A stretch of DNA of 64,000 nt from Stenotrophomonas sepilia (GTDB lineage: Bacteria > Pseudomonadota > Gammaproteobacteria > Xanthomonadales > Xanthomonadaceae), in contig NZ_LXXZ01000026.1 in the NCBI RefSeq assembly GCF_003244875.1, positions 124,001 to 188,000 of the forward strand, written 5' to 3'. Position 1 is the first letter of the stretch; each line of letters begins with the position of its first letter. Below are positions 1 to 9,074 of this stretch, piece after piece. The notes beneath the pieces were generated by a model, which searched no databases, had not been told where the DNA came from, and saw only the letters and a program-made list of their open reading frames with translations. The translations under genes and the position numbers were made by a program.

Positions 1-1296
1 TCGATGCAGAACCTGTCGTTCGGTTCGAACGATGCTGATGGCCTGCCGGTGGGCGTGGTGATCAAGCAGGAACGCTACGCGCTGGACGCCCTGCTGCGCG
101 ATCCGCTGCCGTGGTTCGAGCGCGCGGAGCTGCGAGTTTCCAGGCTGGACAACACGTCGGGCGAGCGCCTCGGTGCATCCAAGGCCAATGACTACGACTT
201 CGAAAGCTCCCAGGCCGAGCTGCTTCTGAGCCATCAGCGCGTCGGTCCGCTCAGCGGCCTGCTCGGCTTCAGCCACCAGTCGCGCCAGGTCACCGGCAGC
301 GGTTCACTGCGCTACCTGCCCGACGTCGACACCCGCAGCAACGCGGTGTTCCTGAAGGAGACGCTGGACTTCGGCTGGGCCAGTTTCGATGCAGGCGTGC
401 GCCACGAGCGCGTTGACCATGACCTGCAACCAAGCCGCTTCAAGACAGCGCGCAATGCCGCCAACACGAAATTGCAGGACCGCGACTACCGGCTCAACAG
501 CTACACCCTCGGATCGTATGTCGAGCTAGGCCCCTTGTTCGCCGCCAAGGTGCGCTACGCATCCTCGCAGCGCGCACCGGAGATCAACGAGCTGTATGCC
601 AGCAACGCACACTATTCGGTGATGACCCAGGAAGAAGGCAACCAGAACCTCAAGCCTGAGCGCGCGAAGAACCTGGAGCTGACCGGCCTGTTCCACATCG
701 GCGGTTTCGAGCTGTCGGCCACCGCTTACCGGATGAAGTACGAGAACTATCTCTACCTCGGCCATTCCGGCCTGCAGACCGCCAACCGTCTGCCGCTCAA
801 GTACTGGAAGCAGACCGACACCACGGTGAAGGGTTTCGAGATCGACGCATCTCAGGTGCTGGACTTGGGCCGGTATGGCACGTTGAACATCTCTGCCTTC
901 GCCGATCTGGTGAAGAACAAGGCCGACCACCCCGATCCGCTGCGCGCCCACAACGATGGCGAGTACCTCCCGAACATGCCGACCAACCGCTACGGTGCCA
1001 ACCTGCAATGGCAGCGCGAAGGTTGGAAGGCGCAGCTGTCGAGCACCTACTACGACACGCAGAAGTACCTCGGCCGCAACGTCAGCGAGGAAATCCCGCT
1101 GGACGCGTTCAACCTGGTTGATCTGCAGGTCAGCCGCGAACTGCCGGTGCGCAGCAGCTACATCGCCGGCATGGAAGTGTTCGTCAACGGCAGCAACCTG
1201 CTCAATGAGGAAGCGCGTCCACACAACTCGCCGCTGAAGTACATCGCGCCGCTGCCGGGGCGGGGCTTCCAGGTGGGTGTGACGCTAAAGCTCTGA
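1..1296 (+). CDS. TonB-dependent outer-membrane receptor, C-terminal part (5' end outside window)
   Basis: The frame is open at base 1 and runs 431 codons to a TGA. Only beta-barrel sequence is visible; the plug and signal peptide would lie upstream. The barrel contains the receptor hallmark SSQRAPEINELYA followed by EEGNQNLKPERAKNLELT, and it ends in a typical C-terminal beta-signal with terminal aromatic/hydrophobic residues (GRGFQVGVTLKL). The His/Asp-containing loops and the RAPEINELYA block resemble the ZnuD-like zinc receptor branch, so metal uptake is a reasonable guess, but the substrate cannot be decided from this fragment. It converges on the tRNA-Ser gene. Confidence 0.85.
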   Translation, partial: SMQNLSFGSNDADGLPVGVVIKQERYALDALLRDPLPWFERAELRVSRLDNTSGERLGASKANDYDFESSQAELLLSHQRVGPLSGLLGFSHQSRQVTGSGSLRYLPDVDTRSNAVFLKETLDFGWASFDAGVRHERVDHDLQPSRFKTARNAANTKLQDRDYRLNSYTLGSYVELGPLFAAKVRYASSQRAPEINELYASNAHYSVMTQEEGNQNLKPERAKNLELTGLFHIGGFELSATAYRMKYENYLYLGHSGLQTANRLPLKYWKQTDTTVKGFEIDASQVLDLGRYGTLNISAFADLVKNKADHPDPLRAHNDGEYLPNMPTNRYGANLQWQREGWKAQLSSTYYDTQKYLGRNVSEEIPLDAFNLVDLQVSRELPVRSSYIAGMEVFVNGSNLLNEEARPHNSPLKYIAPLPGRGFQVGVTLKL

Positions 1297-1367
1297 GGAG
1301 AGCCTGATTCGGTCGCCATCAGCGATCAATGATCGCTGGATGGCACGCCGGGACCCTGCATCCGCGC

Positions 1368-1404
1368 AAAGAAAAACGCCTGCAGATCGAGGATCTGCAG
1401 ACGC
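1368..1404 (-). terminator. Rho-independent terminator after tRNA-Ser
   Basis: On the minus strand a GC-rich 11-12 bp stem (CGTCTGCAGATC / GATCTGCAGGCG, 3-nt loop) is followed by TTTTTCTTT. It lies just 3' of the tRNA-Ser gene. Confidence 0.85.
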
Positions 1405-1415
1405 TTCTTTGTATC

Positions 1416-1508
1416 TGGCGGAGTGAGAGGGATTCGAACCCTCGATAGAGCTTTTGACCCTATACTCCCTTAGCAGGGGAGCCCCTTCGGCCACTCGGGC
1501 ATCACTCC
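1416..1508 (-). tRNA. tRNA-Ser (anticodon GCU)
   Basis: The minus strand reads GGAGTGATGCCCGAGTGGCC at the 5' end, has anticodon loop CTGCTAA (anticodon GCT), the long variable arm of a class II tRNA, the GGTTCGAATCC T-loop and an encoded CCA. The 93-nt length fits tRNA-Ser. The acceptor stem GGAGTGA/TCACTCC pairs fully. Confidence 0.97.
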
Positions 1509-1553
1509 GGGGTTTTCTCCGCGTCTGGTGCGTCGCACCTCAGCGGGGCGTGA

Positions 1554-1582
1554 ATCATAACGTTAATCGAGTGCGAAGGTAA
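1554..1582 (-). promoter_or_regulatory. Candidate sigma-70 promoter for tRNA-Ser
   Basis: On the minus strand TTACCT (-35) and TATGAT (-10) are separated by 17 bp, upstream of the tRNA and just beyond the csrA stop codon. The leader to the tRNA is about 45 nt. Confidence 0.5.
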
Positions 1583-1586
1583 AGCG

Positions 1587-1790
1587 TTATTCGGCAGAAT
1601 TTTCGCTACCGGTGCCACCGGCTTCATCACCACGCTGGATGCGCTGATAGATCTCTTCGCGATGCACAGCGACGTCCTTCGGCGCGGTGATGCCGATACG
1701 CACCTGGTTACCCTTGACGCCAAGCACGGTGACGCTCACCGAGTCTCCGATCATCAGGGTTTCGCCGACGCGGCGAGTCAGGATCAACAT
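1587..1790 (-). CDS. csrA: Carbon storage regulator CsrA (RsmA)
   Basis: 67-aa RNA-binding homodimer that represses or stabilises mRNAs by binding GGA motifs near ribosome-binding sites; in Xanthomonadaceae it controls virulence factors, motility and biofilm. The sequence begins [16 protein letters not shown] and keeps the [10 protein letters not shown] segment whose Arg (about residue 44) contacts RNA. The Met start was chosen over an upstream in-frame codon because it gives the canonical N-terminus and has GGAGA 9-13 nt before it. The C-terminal tail is acidic (ends GSENSAE). It lies downstream of alaS on the same strand, the usual gammaproteobacterial arrangement. Confidence 0.97.
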
Positions 1791-1823
1791 TTTTGTAAGT
1801 CTCCATGGAACCGTGTGGAAGGG

Positions 1824-1852
1824 TATCCCCCACCGGCTTGACGCTCCGTCAA
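1824..1852 (-). promoter_or_regulatory. Candidate csrA promoter overlapping a CTTGACG palindrome
   Basis: On the minus strand TTGACG and GGGATA are spaced 17 bp, 34 nt before the csrA ATG. The -35 lies inside the perfect inverted repeat CTTGACG-GAG-CGTCAAG (1837-1853). This suggests csrA has its own promoter in addition to any readthrough from alaS. Confidence 0.4.
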
Positions 1853-1898
1853 GAAGCGCTACCACGACAAAGGGAAAAGATTCGCAATGGTACCGTCA

Positions 1899-1929
1899 GC
1901 CGTCCCGCTCCTACAAGGAGGGGGACGGC
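1899..1929. repeat. Strong stem-loop between alaS and csrA
   Basis: Thirteen paired positions (GCCGTCCCGCTCC against GGAGGGGGACGGC, one mismatch) close a 5-nt loop, starting 9 nt after the alaS stop. Neither strand has a following T-tract, so it may be an attenuator, an RNA-processing or stability hairpin rather than a simple terminator. Confidence 0.6.
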
Positions 1930-1937
1930 CAGGTTCA

Positions 1938-4586
1938 TCACAGGCGGGGGCTGACCCATTCGACGACTGCAGCCAGCGCAGTGGCAAGGGCGGGCCCGTC
2001 CTCGCCACCACCCTGGGCGAGGTCCGGGCGTCCGCCGCCCTTGCCCCCGATCTGACCGGCGATATGGGACAACAGTTCCCCGGCCTTGACCTTGCCCATT
2101 GCGCTGCCGTTCACGCCTGCGACCAGGGCCGCCTTGCCGTCCTGGGCGCCGGCCAGCACGATCACCGCGTCGCCCAGCTGCTGCTTGAGGCGATCCATGG
2201 CGTCACGCAGGGCCTTGGCGTCGAAGCCCTCCAGGCGGGCAGCCAGCACCTTCACGCCAGCGACCTCGACGGCCTGGCCGGACAGGTCGGCCGTGGCACC
2301 CGCAGCAACCTTGGCCTTCACGGCCTCCAGTTCGCGCTCCAGCTGCTTCTGGCGCTGGCCGAGGGCACGGATCTTCTCGACCACGTCGGCGGCGCTGCCG
2401 CCGAGCAGCTCAGCGGCCTCGGCCAGGCGGGCCTCTTCGGCGTCCACGTAGTCCAGCGCGCCCTGGCCGGTCACGGCCTCAATGCGGCGCACGCCCGCGG
2501 AGACGCCGCCCTCGGAGGTGATCTTGAACAGGCCGATGTCGCCGGTACGGTTGACGTGGGTACCACCGCACAGCTCGGTGGAGTAGTCACCCATCTTCAG
2601 CACGCGCACGTGCTCGCCGTACTTCTCGCCGAACAGGGCCATCGCGCCGAAGTCCAGCGCTTCCTGCATGGCCATGGTGTGCACTTCGGCGGCGTTGTTG
2701 GCGCGCACCTGCTGGTTGACCTTGCGCTCGATCACCGCCAGTTCGTCGGCACTGATCGGCTGGAAGTGCGAGAAGTCGAAACGCAGGCGGTCCGGGGCGA
2801 CCAGCGAGCCCTTCTGCTGCACGTGGGTGCCCAGCACTTCGCGCAGGGCGGCGTGCAGCAGGTGGGTGGCCGAATGGTTGAGGATGGTGGCGCCGCGGCG
2901 CTCGCCATCAACCTGGCCGGAGAGCACGTCGCCGACCTTCAGGCCGCCGCCGGACAGGGTGCCGACATGGCCATGGAACTGGCCGGCGAACTTCTGGGTG
3001 TCTTCCACCACCAGGCGCACGCCGTTGCCGGTCAGCACGCCGGTGTCGCCGACCTGGCCGCCGGACTCTGCGTAGAACGGGGTCTGGTTGGTGATGACGA
3101 TGACTGCGTCACCCGCATCGGCCGACTGCACCGGACGACCGTCCTTGAGCAGGGCCAGCACGCCCAGGCCGTCGGCCTGCAGGCGGTCGTAGCCCAGGAA
3201 CTGGGTCGGGCTGAGGGTCGCCACCAGCTCGGCTGGCAGGGTCACGCCGCCACCGAACTTGCCGGCCGCGCGCGCGGTCTCGCGCTGCTGCTCCATCGCG
3301 GCATCGAAGCCGGCGATGTCGACGGTCAGGTCGCGCTCGCGGGCGATGTCCTGGGTCAGGTCGAGCGGGAAGCCATAGGTGTCATACAGGCGGAAGGCGT
3401 CAACGCCCGGGATCACGCCATTGCTGGCCTTGCCGGCCACGTCTTCGAAGATCTTCATGCCGGCATCGAGGGTTTCGGCGAAACGCTCTTCCTCGGCCTG
3501 CAGCGCACGGGTGACCGTGTCCACCGCCGCCGGCAGTTCCGGATAGGCCTCGCCCATCTGCTCGACCAGCGTCGGCACCAGCTTGCTGAAGAACGGCTGG
3601 CGCACGCCCAGCATCCAGCCGTGGCGCAGGGCGCGGCGGATGATACGGCGCAGCACGTAACCCCGGCCTTCGTTGGACGGCAGCACGCCGTCGACGATCA
3701 GGAACGAGCAGGCGCGGATGTGGTCGGCAATCACGCGCAGCGACTTGTTCTCCAGGTCGGCGGTGCCGGTCAGCTCGGAGGCCTTGCGGATCAGCGCCTG
3801 GAACAGGTCGATCTCGTAGTTGGTGTGCACGTGCTGCAGGATCGCAGCCAGGCGCTCCAGGCCCATGCCGGTATCCACGCACGGCGCCGGCAGCGGCACC
3901 AGGGTGCCGTCGGGCTGGCGGTCGAACTGCATGAACACCAGGTTCCAGATTTCGATGAAGCGGTCGCCGTCTTCATCCGGCGAACCCGGGGGGCCGCCTG
4001 CGATATGGTCGCCGTGGTCGTAGAAGATCTCGGTGCACGGACCACACGGACCGGTGTCGGCCATCTGCCAGAAGTTGTCCGAAGCGAACGGCGCACCCTT
4101 GTTATCGCCGATGCGCACGATGCGCTCTTCCGGCACGCCGACCATGTCGCGCCACAGCTCGTAGGCTTCGTCATCGGTCTGGTAGACGGTGACCAGCAGG
4201 CGTTCGGCCGGCAGCTTCCAGACCTGGGTCAGCAGTTCCCAGGCCCAGGCGATCGCGTCCTTCTTGAAGTAGTCGCCGAACGACCAGTTGCCCAGCATTT
4301 CGAAGAAGGTGTGGTGGCGTGCGGTGTAGCCGACCTGGTCGAGATCGTTGTGCTTGCCGCCCGCGCGCAGGCAGCGCTGCACGTCGGCCGCGCGCACGTA
4401 GCTACGCTTCTCCGCGCCGAGGAACACGTCCTTGAACTGCACCATGCCGGAGTTGGTGAACAGCAGGGTCGGATCATTGCCCGGCACCAGCGGCGCCGAG
4501 GGCACGATGGTGTGGCCTTTGCCCTTGAAGAATTCAAGGAAGTCGCTGCGGATCTGGGATGTCGTGAATTTGGCGGATGCGTTCAT
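1938..4586 (-). CDS. alaS: Alanine--tRNA ligase
   Basis: 882 aa, close to the usual 875-880. Class II aminoacyl-tRNA synthetase that charges tRNA-Ala in the cytoplasm and edits mischarged Ser/Gly. The N-terminus ([16 protein letters not shown]) and motif 2/3 regions ([35 protein letters not shown]) form the catalytic core in the first 450 residues. The editing domain carries HSATHLLH and CGGTH zinc-ligand motifs, and the C-terminal DHHA1-like oligomerisation domain ends the protein. The [16 protein letters not shown] start gives the canonical N-terminus; an in-frame extension of 13 codons upstream is not conserved-looking. Confidence 0.98.
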   Translation of the reverse strand: MNASAKFTTSQIRSDFLEFFKGKGHTIVPSAPLVPGNDPTLLFTNSGMVQFKDVFLGAEKRSYVRAADVQRCLRAGGKHNDLDQVGYTARHHTFFEMLGNWSFGDYFKKDAIAWAWELLTQVWKLPAERLLVTVYQTDDEAYELWRDMVGVPEERIVRIGDNKGAPFASDNFWQMADTGPCGPCTEIFYDHGDHIAGGPPGSPDEDGDRFIEIWNLVFMQFDRQPDGTLVPLPAPCVDTGMGLERLAAILQHVHTNYEIDLFQALIRKASELTGTADLENKSLRVIADHIRACSFLIVDGVLPSNEGRGYVLRRIIRRALRHGWMLGVRQPFFSKLVPTLVEQMGEAYPELPAAVDTVTRALQAEEERFAETLDAGMKIFEDVAGKASNGVIPGVDAFRLYDTYGFPLDLTQDIARERDLTVDIAGFDAAMEQQRETARAAGKFGGGVTLPAELVATLSPTQFLGYDRLQADGLGVLALLKDGRPVQSADAGDAVIVITNQTPFYAESGGQVGDTGVLTGNGVRLVVEDTQKFAGQFHGHVGTLSGGGLKVGDVLSGQVDGERRGATILNHSATHLLHAALREVLGTHVQQKGSLVAPDRLRFDFSHFQPISADELAVIERKVNQQVRANNAAEVHTMAMQEALDFGAMALFGEKYGEHVRVLKMGDYSTELCGGTHVNRTGDIGLFKITSEGGVSAGVRRIEAVTGQGALDYVDAEEARLAEAAELLGGSAADVVEKIRALGQRQKQLERELEAVKAKVAAGATADLSGQAVEVAGVKVLAARLEGFDAKALRDAMDRLKQQLGDAVIVLAGAQDGKAALVAGVNGSAMGKVKAGELLSHIAGQIGGKGGGRPDLAQGGGEDGPALATALAAVVEWVSPRL

Positions 4587-4695
4587 TGGGGGCTGGCAGT
4601 CTGCGGGCCGGCGGACCCGGACCACCGGCCGTGTTGGCCAGAGTCGCGAGGGACCGCCGAAAACCTAAAGGGTATCAGGCCCGGCGCCGCCAGTC

Positions 4696-5187
4696 TCAGT
4701 CATCCGGGTCGTAGCGGGTCGCACGGCGGATGCTGTCGCCGTCGAAGCCCCGTCGGGCCAGCAGATCGGCGGCCTTGCGCCGCTGCGTCAGGTCCTGCGG
4801 ACCGGCCTCGCCAAAGCGTCGGCGGACCAGATCACGGGCGTTCTCCTGCCAGTCGCCTTCGTAGCTGTCCATCGCTGCAGCAATCGCGGCACTGTCCAGG
4901 CCGTGGGTCCCCAGCTCGGCGCGGACATGGATCGGCCCATAACCGGTGTTGGCGCGCATCCTCACCAGGTTCTCGGCAAAACGGGTGTCATCCTGCCAGC
5001 CCGCCTCGGTCAGCTTGGCGACAGCGGCCTGCGCGGCTTCGTCTTCGATGCCACGGGCGGTCAGCTTGCGGGTGAGTTCCTTGCGCGAGTGCTCGCGGCG
5101 GACCAGCAGGCCCAGCGCCCGTTGGACGGGAGTCTGCTCACGCTGCCGGCGCTTGCGGCCGGTGGGAATGTCTTCGGCGTCGGACAT
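4696..5187 (-). CDS. recX: Regulatory protein RecX
   Basis: 163 aa, basic, largely alpha-helical three-helix repeats typical of RecX ([19 protein letters not shown], ..[15 protein letters not shown]..., [13 protein letters not shown]). RecX binds RecA filaments and limits their extension and activity. It lies 110 nt downstream of recA on the same strand, as in most proteobacteria, and is probably read with recA. The MSDAEDIP start was chosen because the sequence before it is low-complexity readthrough. The spacer to recA contains a GGCGCC...GGCGCC stem that could attenuate readthrough. Confidence 0.93.
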   Translation of the reverse strand: MSDAEDIPTGRKRRQREQTPVQRALGLLVRREHSRKELTRKLTARGIEDEAAQAAVAKLTEAGWQDDTRFAENLVRMRANTGYGPIHVRAELGTHGLDSAAIAAAMDSYEGDWQENARDLVRRRFGEAGPQDLTQRRKAADLLARRGFDGDSIRRATRYDPDD

Positions 5188-5297
5188 CGGTGCTCCAAGG
5201 GTGGCGCCGTCCTTGGCGCCCTGCCCATCCCTGGGCGATTCGAACCTGCGGGACAGGGCGACGTCACTGACGGCGCCGCCCTGCCCCACAGCAAGCC

Positions 5298-6335
5298 TTA
5301 CTCGTCGTCGCCTTCGTCGTCGCCTTCCTCGCGGGCCGCTTCGGCCGGCTGGAATTTCTCACGCAGCTCGGCCTCGAGCTTGGCGGCGACGGTCGGGTTG
5401 TCGCGCAGGTAGCCGCGGGCATTGTCCTTGCCCTGGCCAATGCGCTCTTCACCGTAGCTGTACCAGGCGCCGGCCTTCTCGACCAGCTTGGCATCCACGC
5501 CCATGTCGATCAGCTCGCCCTCGCGGCTGATGCCTTCGCCGTACAGGATCTCGGTGATCACCTGCTTGAACGGAGGCGCCAGCTTGTTCTTGACGACCTT
5601 GATCTTGGTCTGGTTGCCGATGATCTCATCGCCCTTCTTGATCGCACCGATACGGCGGATGTCCAGGCGGACCGAGGCATAGAACTTCAGCGCGTTGCCA
5701 CCGGTGGTGGTTTCCGGGCTCTGGCCCGGCATCATCACGCCGATCTTCATGCGCAGCTGGTTGATGAAGATCACCAGGGTGTTGGAACGCTTGATGTTGC
5801 CGGTCAGCTTACGCAGCGCCTGGCTCATCAGGCGGGCCTGCAGACCCGGCAGCTGGTCACCCATTTCGCCTTCGATTTCGGCCTTCGGGGTCAGCGCGGC
5901 GACCGAGTCGACCACCAGGATGTCGACCGAGCCCGAACGGACCAGCATGTCGGCGATTTCCAGCGCCTGCTCACCGGTATCCGGCTGCGACAGCAGCAGG
6001 TCGTCCACGTTCACGCCCAGCTTCGCGGCGTAGATCGGGTCAAGCGCGTGCTCGGCATCGATGAAGGCCGCGGTACCGCCCATCTTCTGGCATTCGGCGA
6101 TGGCCTGAAGGGTCAGGGTGGTCTTGCCCGAGGATTCCGGCCCGTAGATCTCAACGACACGGCCCTTCGGCAGACCGCCAATGCCCAGTGCGATGTCGAG
6201 CATCAGCGAACCGGTCGGGATGGCTTCGACGGGCTCGACCACGCGGTCGCCCATGCGCATCACCGAGCCCTTGCCGAACTGCTTCTCGATCTGGCCCAGA
6301 GCAGCAGCCAAGGCCCGCTTCTTGTTCTCGTCCAT
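5298..6335 (-). CDS. recA: DNA recombination/repair protein RecA
   Basis: 345-aa ATP-dependent strand-exchange protein; its ssDNA filament also triggers LexA self-cleavage. Walker A GPESSGKT is at about residues 65-72, followed by the FIDAEHALD Walker-B-side block, the [14 protein letters not shown]1-loop segment and the acidic C-terminal tail ([11 protein letters not shown]). The start [15 protein letters not shown] is preferred because AAGGA lies 9 nt upstream and it matches Xanthomonadaceae RecA; a Met 21 codons upstream has no Shine-Dalgarno. No copy of the lexA operator is visible in the 204-bp lexA-recA spacer, so SOS induction may depend on the lexA operator or on a weaker site. Confidence 0.98.
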   Translation of the reverse strand: MDENKKRALAAALGQIEKQFGKGSVMRMGDRVVEPVEAIPTGSLMLDIALGIGGLPKGRVVEIYGPESSGKTTLTLQAIAECQKMGGTAAFIDAEHALDPIYAAKLGVNVDDLLLSQPDTGEQALEIADMLVRSGSVDILVVDSVAALTPKAEIEGEMGDQLPGLQARLMSQALRKLTGNIKRSNTLVIFINQLRMKIGVMMPGQSPETTTGGNALKFYASVRLDIRRIGAIKKGDEIIGNQTKIKVVKNKLAPPFKQVITEILYGEGISREGELIDMGVDAKLVEKAGAWYSYGEERIGQGKDNARGYLRDNPTVAAKLEAELREKFQPAEAAREEGDDEGDDE

Positions 6336-6539
6336 CGTATTGGTCCTTGCAGAGGTCATGTCGTTGGGGGTGCTGTCTTTGGGGGTCTTCTTTGCCATGG
6401 GTTCACTTTAAGTCGGACGTATCGCACAGGCTGAGATTCTGCCCGGCGCTCTGAAAAGAATTATCGGACATCCGTACCAACCTCAGTGGAACCAGAGAAT
6501 CGCCACAAAAGACCGCGGGGTAATGCACTATGGAGCGGG

Positions 6540-7175
6540 TCAACGATTGGGCCGAAGCAGGCCGCAATAGAGGCCTTCGATCGCAAAATCCTGGTCCGGC
6601 AGCACCTCGATCGGCTTGTAATCGGGATTGCGCGGCAGCAGGCGGATGCGGTCCTTGGCGATCTTCAGCAGCTTGACGGTGATCTCGTCATCGATGCGGG
6701 CCACCACGATCTGCCCGGAACGGGCGTCGCGGGTGCGGTGTACGCCGATCAGGTCGCCGTCGAAGATGCCCTCGTCGATCATTGAGTCGCCCTGCACTTT
6801 CAGCAGGTAGTCCGGCGCTGGCGAGAAGAACACCCGGTCCAGCACCACGAAATCGTCGGAGCCGATGTCGGCACCGATCGGCAGGCCGGCAGCGACCCGG
6901 CCCAGCACCGGCAAGCGCAGCACGCTGTCCGGAAGGCCCGGCTCGGCGAGCTTTTCGACCGGCGGTGCCTGCACCAGGCGGATGCCGCGAGCCTGGCCCG
7001 GGATGCGACGGATCGCACCGGCCTGCTCCAGGGCTTCCAGGTGGTACTGGGCCGCGCGCACGCCCTTGAAGCCGAACGCACGTGCGATTTCAGTCTGCGA
7101 CGGCGGTGCGCCTTCGCTCTCGATACGCTCGGCGATCAACTGCAGGATCGCCTGCTGGGTGTCGGTCAGGTCCAT
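6540..7175 (-). CDS. lexA: SOS repressor LexA
   Basis: 211 aa. The N-terminal winged helix-turn-helix (PPSQTEIARAFGFKGVRAAQYHLEAL, residues 24-50) binds SOS boxes; the C-terminal S24 peptidase domain has the self-cleavage site Ala96-Gly97 (RVAAGLP), nucleophile Ser131 (QGDSMIDEG) and general base Lys168 (EITVKLLK). The start chosen is MDLTDTQQAIL. Codons upstream are just a translation of the operator, which ends 2 nt before this ATG, so the mRNA is probably leaderless or nearly so. It heads a lexA-recA-recX cluster on one strand. Confidence 0.97.
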   Translation of the reverse strand: MDLTDTQQAILQLIAERIESEGAPPSQTEIARAFGFKGVRAAQYHLEALEQAGAIRRIPGQARGIRLVQAPPVEKLAEPGLPDSVLRLPVLGRVAAGLPIGADIGSDDFVVLDRVFFSPAPDYLLKVQGDSMIDEGIFDGDLIGVHRTRDARSGQIVVARIDDEITVKLLKIAKDRIRLLPRNPDYKPIEVLPDQDFAIEGLYCGLLRPNR

Positions 7176-7177
7176 GA

Positions 7178-7196
7178 TTAGTAGTATTACTACTAA
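7178..7196 (-). promoter_or_regulatory. LexA operator of the lexA promoter
   Basis: Perfect 19-bp palindrome TTAGTAGTATTACTACTAA, the form of the Xanthomonadaceae LexA box, which differs from the E. coli CTG-N10-CAG box. It ends 2 bp before the lexA start codon, so it must overlap the core promoter or -10 element, giving direct autorepression. Confidence 0.92.
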
Positions 7197-7222
7197 TGCG
7201 CACAACTGCAAGTGCCGGGTCT

Positions 7223-7245
7223 GTAGTGCCGCGCCATGCTCGGCA
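7223..7245 (+). repeat. Degenerate SMAG-like palindrome
   Basis: GTAG head followed by TGCCG...CGGCA arms around a CCATG centre, with one arm mismatch. It lies between lexA and the UbiB-like gene. Confidence 0.4.
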
Positions 7246-7345
7246 GTTGGGCCAATGGCCGCGCGGCAAAGGCAAAAAGCAGCCGACCAGCGATTGGCCC
7301 TACCGGAATCGCGCAGCGATTCCGCGGTTCCAGTGGGGAACCGCT

Positions 7346-7374
7346 GCGGCAAGCACACTATGTGTGCTTGCCGC
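7346..7374. repeat. Perfect 13-bp stem-loop across the 3' end of the UbiB-like gene
   Basis: GCGGCAAGCACAC and its exact complement enclose a 3-nt loop; the TAG stop of the minus-strand gene lies in it. No T-tract follows, so it may protect the mRNA 3' end. Confidence 0.6.
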
Positions 7375-9043
7375 TCCTCCATATCGAGTACAGGATCCAC
7401 ACGCCACAGAAGCCGGCGCCGATGAACCCGCACACCCCCAGCGCCAGCAGCCAGCGACTGGAGACCCCGCCAACGCTGTGCATCACGATCGAGGACCCGA
7501 TGATCAGTGCGGCGGTGACGATACCCATCACCAGCCGGTTCGCTGCCCGATTCACCTGTTCGCCGAAGCCCTGCAGCGCGGTGGTTTCCACCTTCAGCTG
7601 GAGGCGGCCGCGGCGTGCGGCCTGGACCAGCTTGCGCAGGTCGCGCGGCAATTCCCCGGCGAAGTCGACCAGGCCCAGCAGGCTGCGTCGGCCACGCTTG
7701 AGCAGCGCCCTGGGCGCATAGCGCTGCAGCACCACCCGTTCAAGGAACGGGCGCGCGGCACTGGCCATGTCGAAATCCGGGTCCAGCTGGCGGCCCATGC
7801 CTTCCAAGGTCAGGAAGGCCTTGATCATCAGCGCCAGATCGGCCGGCAGGGTCAGGCTGTAGCTGCGCAGCAGCTGGGTGATATCGCCCAGCATCAGGCC
7901 GATGCGCAGGTCCTTCAGCGGCACGCCGCGATACTGGTCAACGAACTGGCTGATGTCGTGCTGCAGGCGGTTCTCGTCAACTTCCACGCCGCCGGCCCAG
8001 TCCAGCAGCACATCGGCCACGCCCTGCGGATCCTGCTCGACCAGCCCGTGCAGCAGCTGCGCGACCTGGAAGCGGCGCACTTCGGACAACGCGCCGACCA
8101 TGCCGAAGTCAATCACGCCGATGCGGCCGTCACGCAGGTAGAGGATGTTGCCGGGGTGCGGGTCGGCGTGGAAGCAGCCGTCCTCCAGCACCATCTTGAG
8201 CACGATGCCGGCACCGCGCCGAGCCAGTTCGCGGCGATCCAGGCCCGCCGCATCGACGCCGGCCAGGTCACGCCCGGGAATGCCATTGACGAAGTCCTGG
8301 ACGTTCAGGCTTTCGCAGGTCCACTGCCAGTGCACCCCGGGGATCAGGATGTCGTCACGGCCGTGGAAGTTGCGCGCGATGCGTTCGGCGTTGCGGCATT
8401 CGGCGGCGAAATCCAGCTCGCGTCGCAGCGACACGGTGAACTGCTGCACGACCTCGGCCGGACGATAGCGGCGCAGGTCCGGCAGCCGCGCCTCGACGAT
8501 TTCGGCCAGGCGCGCCAGCAACCGCAGGTCGGCTTCAACCACGTCACGGATGCCGGGGCGGCGCACCTTCAGTACTACTTCGCGGCCGTCGTGCAGCCGT
8601 GCACGATGGGCCTGCGCCAGCGATGCGGCGGCCATCGGGATTTCATCGAGGAAGGCGAACACGTCTGCAGGCGAGGCACCCAGGTCGGCCTCCAGCTGCT
8701 CGCGGATATCGGCATACGGCAGCGCGGGTACCGCGTTCTGCAGCTCGGACAGTTCAGCGATCCATTCCGGCGGCAGCAGGTCGACGCGCGTCGCCAGCAC
8801 CTGCCCGAGCTTGACGAAGGTCGGGCCGAGATCCTGCATCGCGCTGCGTACGCGCACCGGCGCGGTCATCCGCAGCAGTTCCTGGCGATCCTCGTTCCAG
8901 TGCAACAGGCGCCCTGCGCGCTCCAGCGTGGTGGCCAGGCCGATGCGCCGCACCACGTCACCGAAGCCATAGCGGATCAGGACGACCGCAATTTCCTGCA
9001 GTCGGCCCAGGTCACGGACCGTGCCCAGCGTTTCCCACATCAT
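7358..9043 (-). CDS. UbiB/AarF/ABC1-family atypical protein kinase-like protein
   Basis: 561 aa. The family signature KxGQ is present (TFVKLGQVLATRVDLLPPEW, about residues 75-95), followed by the alanine-rich loop (AAASLAQAH), the Lys strand EVVLKVRRPG and the catalytic DGCFHADPHPGN and VIDFG motifs. Two C-terminal hydrophobic helices (LVMGIVTAALIIGSSIVM and the following LLALGVCGFIGAGFC) give a membrane anchor. Members support ubiquinone biosynthesis or lipid homeostasis as ATPases. It is not beside ubiE/ubiJ, so calling it UbiB itself would be a guess. Confidence 0.88.
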   Translation of the reverse strand: MMWETLGTVRDLGRLQEIAVVLIRYGFGDVVRRIGLATTLERAGRLLHWNEDRQELLRMTAPVRVRSAMQDLGPTFVKLGQVLATRVDLLPPEWIAELSELQNAVPALPYADIREQLEADLGASPADVFAFLDEIPMAAASLAQAHRARLHDGREVVLKVRRPGIRDVVEADLRLLARLAEIVEARLPDLRRYRPAEVVQQFTVSLRRELDFAAECRNAERIARNFHGRDDILIPGVHWQWTCESLNVQDFVNGIPGRDLAGVDAAGLDRRELARRGAGIVLKMVLEDGCFHADPHPGNILYLRDGRIGVIDFGMVGALSEVRRFQVAQLLHGLVEQDPQGVADVLLDWAGGVEVDENRLQHDISQFVDQYRGVPLKDLRIGLMLGDITQLLRSYSLTLPADLALMIKAFLTLEGMGRQLDPDFDMASAARPFLERVVLQRYAPRALLKRGRRSLLGLVDFAGELPRDLRKLVQAARRGRLQLKVETTALQGFGEQVNRAANRLVMGIVTAALIIGSSIVMHSVGGVSSRWLLALGVCGFIGAGFCGVWILYSIWRSGKHT

Positions 9044-9074
9044 GCGTGCTCCGGACGATTACCGGAGCAGCATG

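Noticed and set aside
1887-5075. 1062-codon plus-strand reading frame opposite alaS and recX
   Set aside because: High-GC antisense frame to strongly conserved alaS and recX; no domain motifs, and the composition is Ala/Gly/His-rich shadow sequence.
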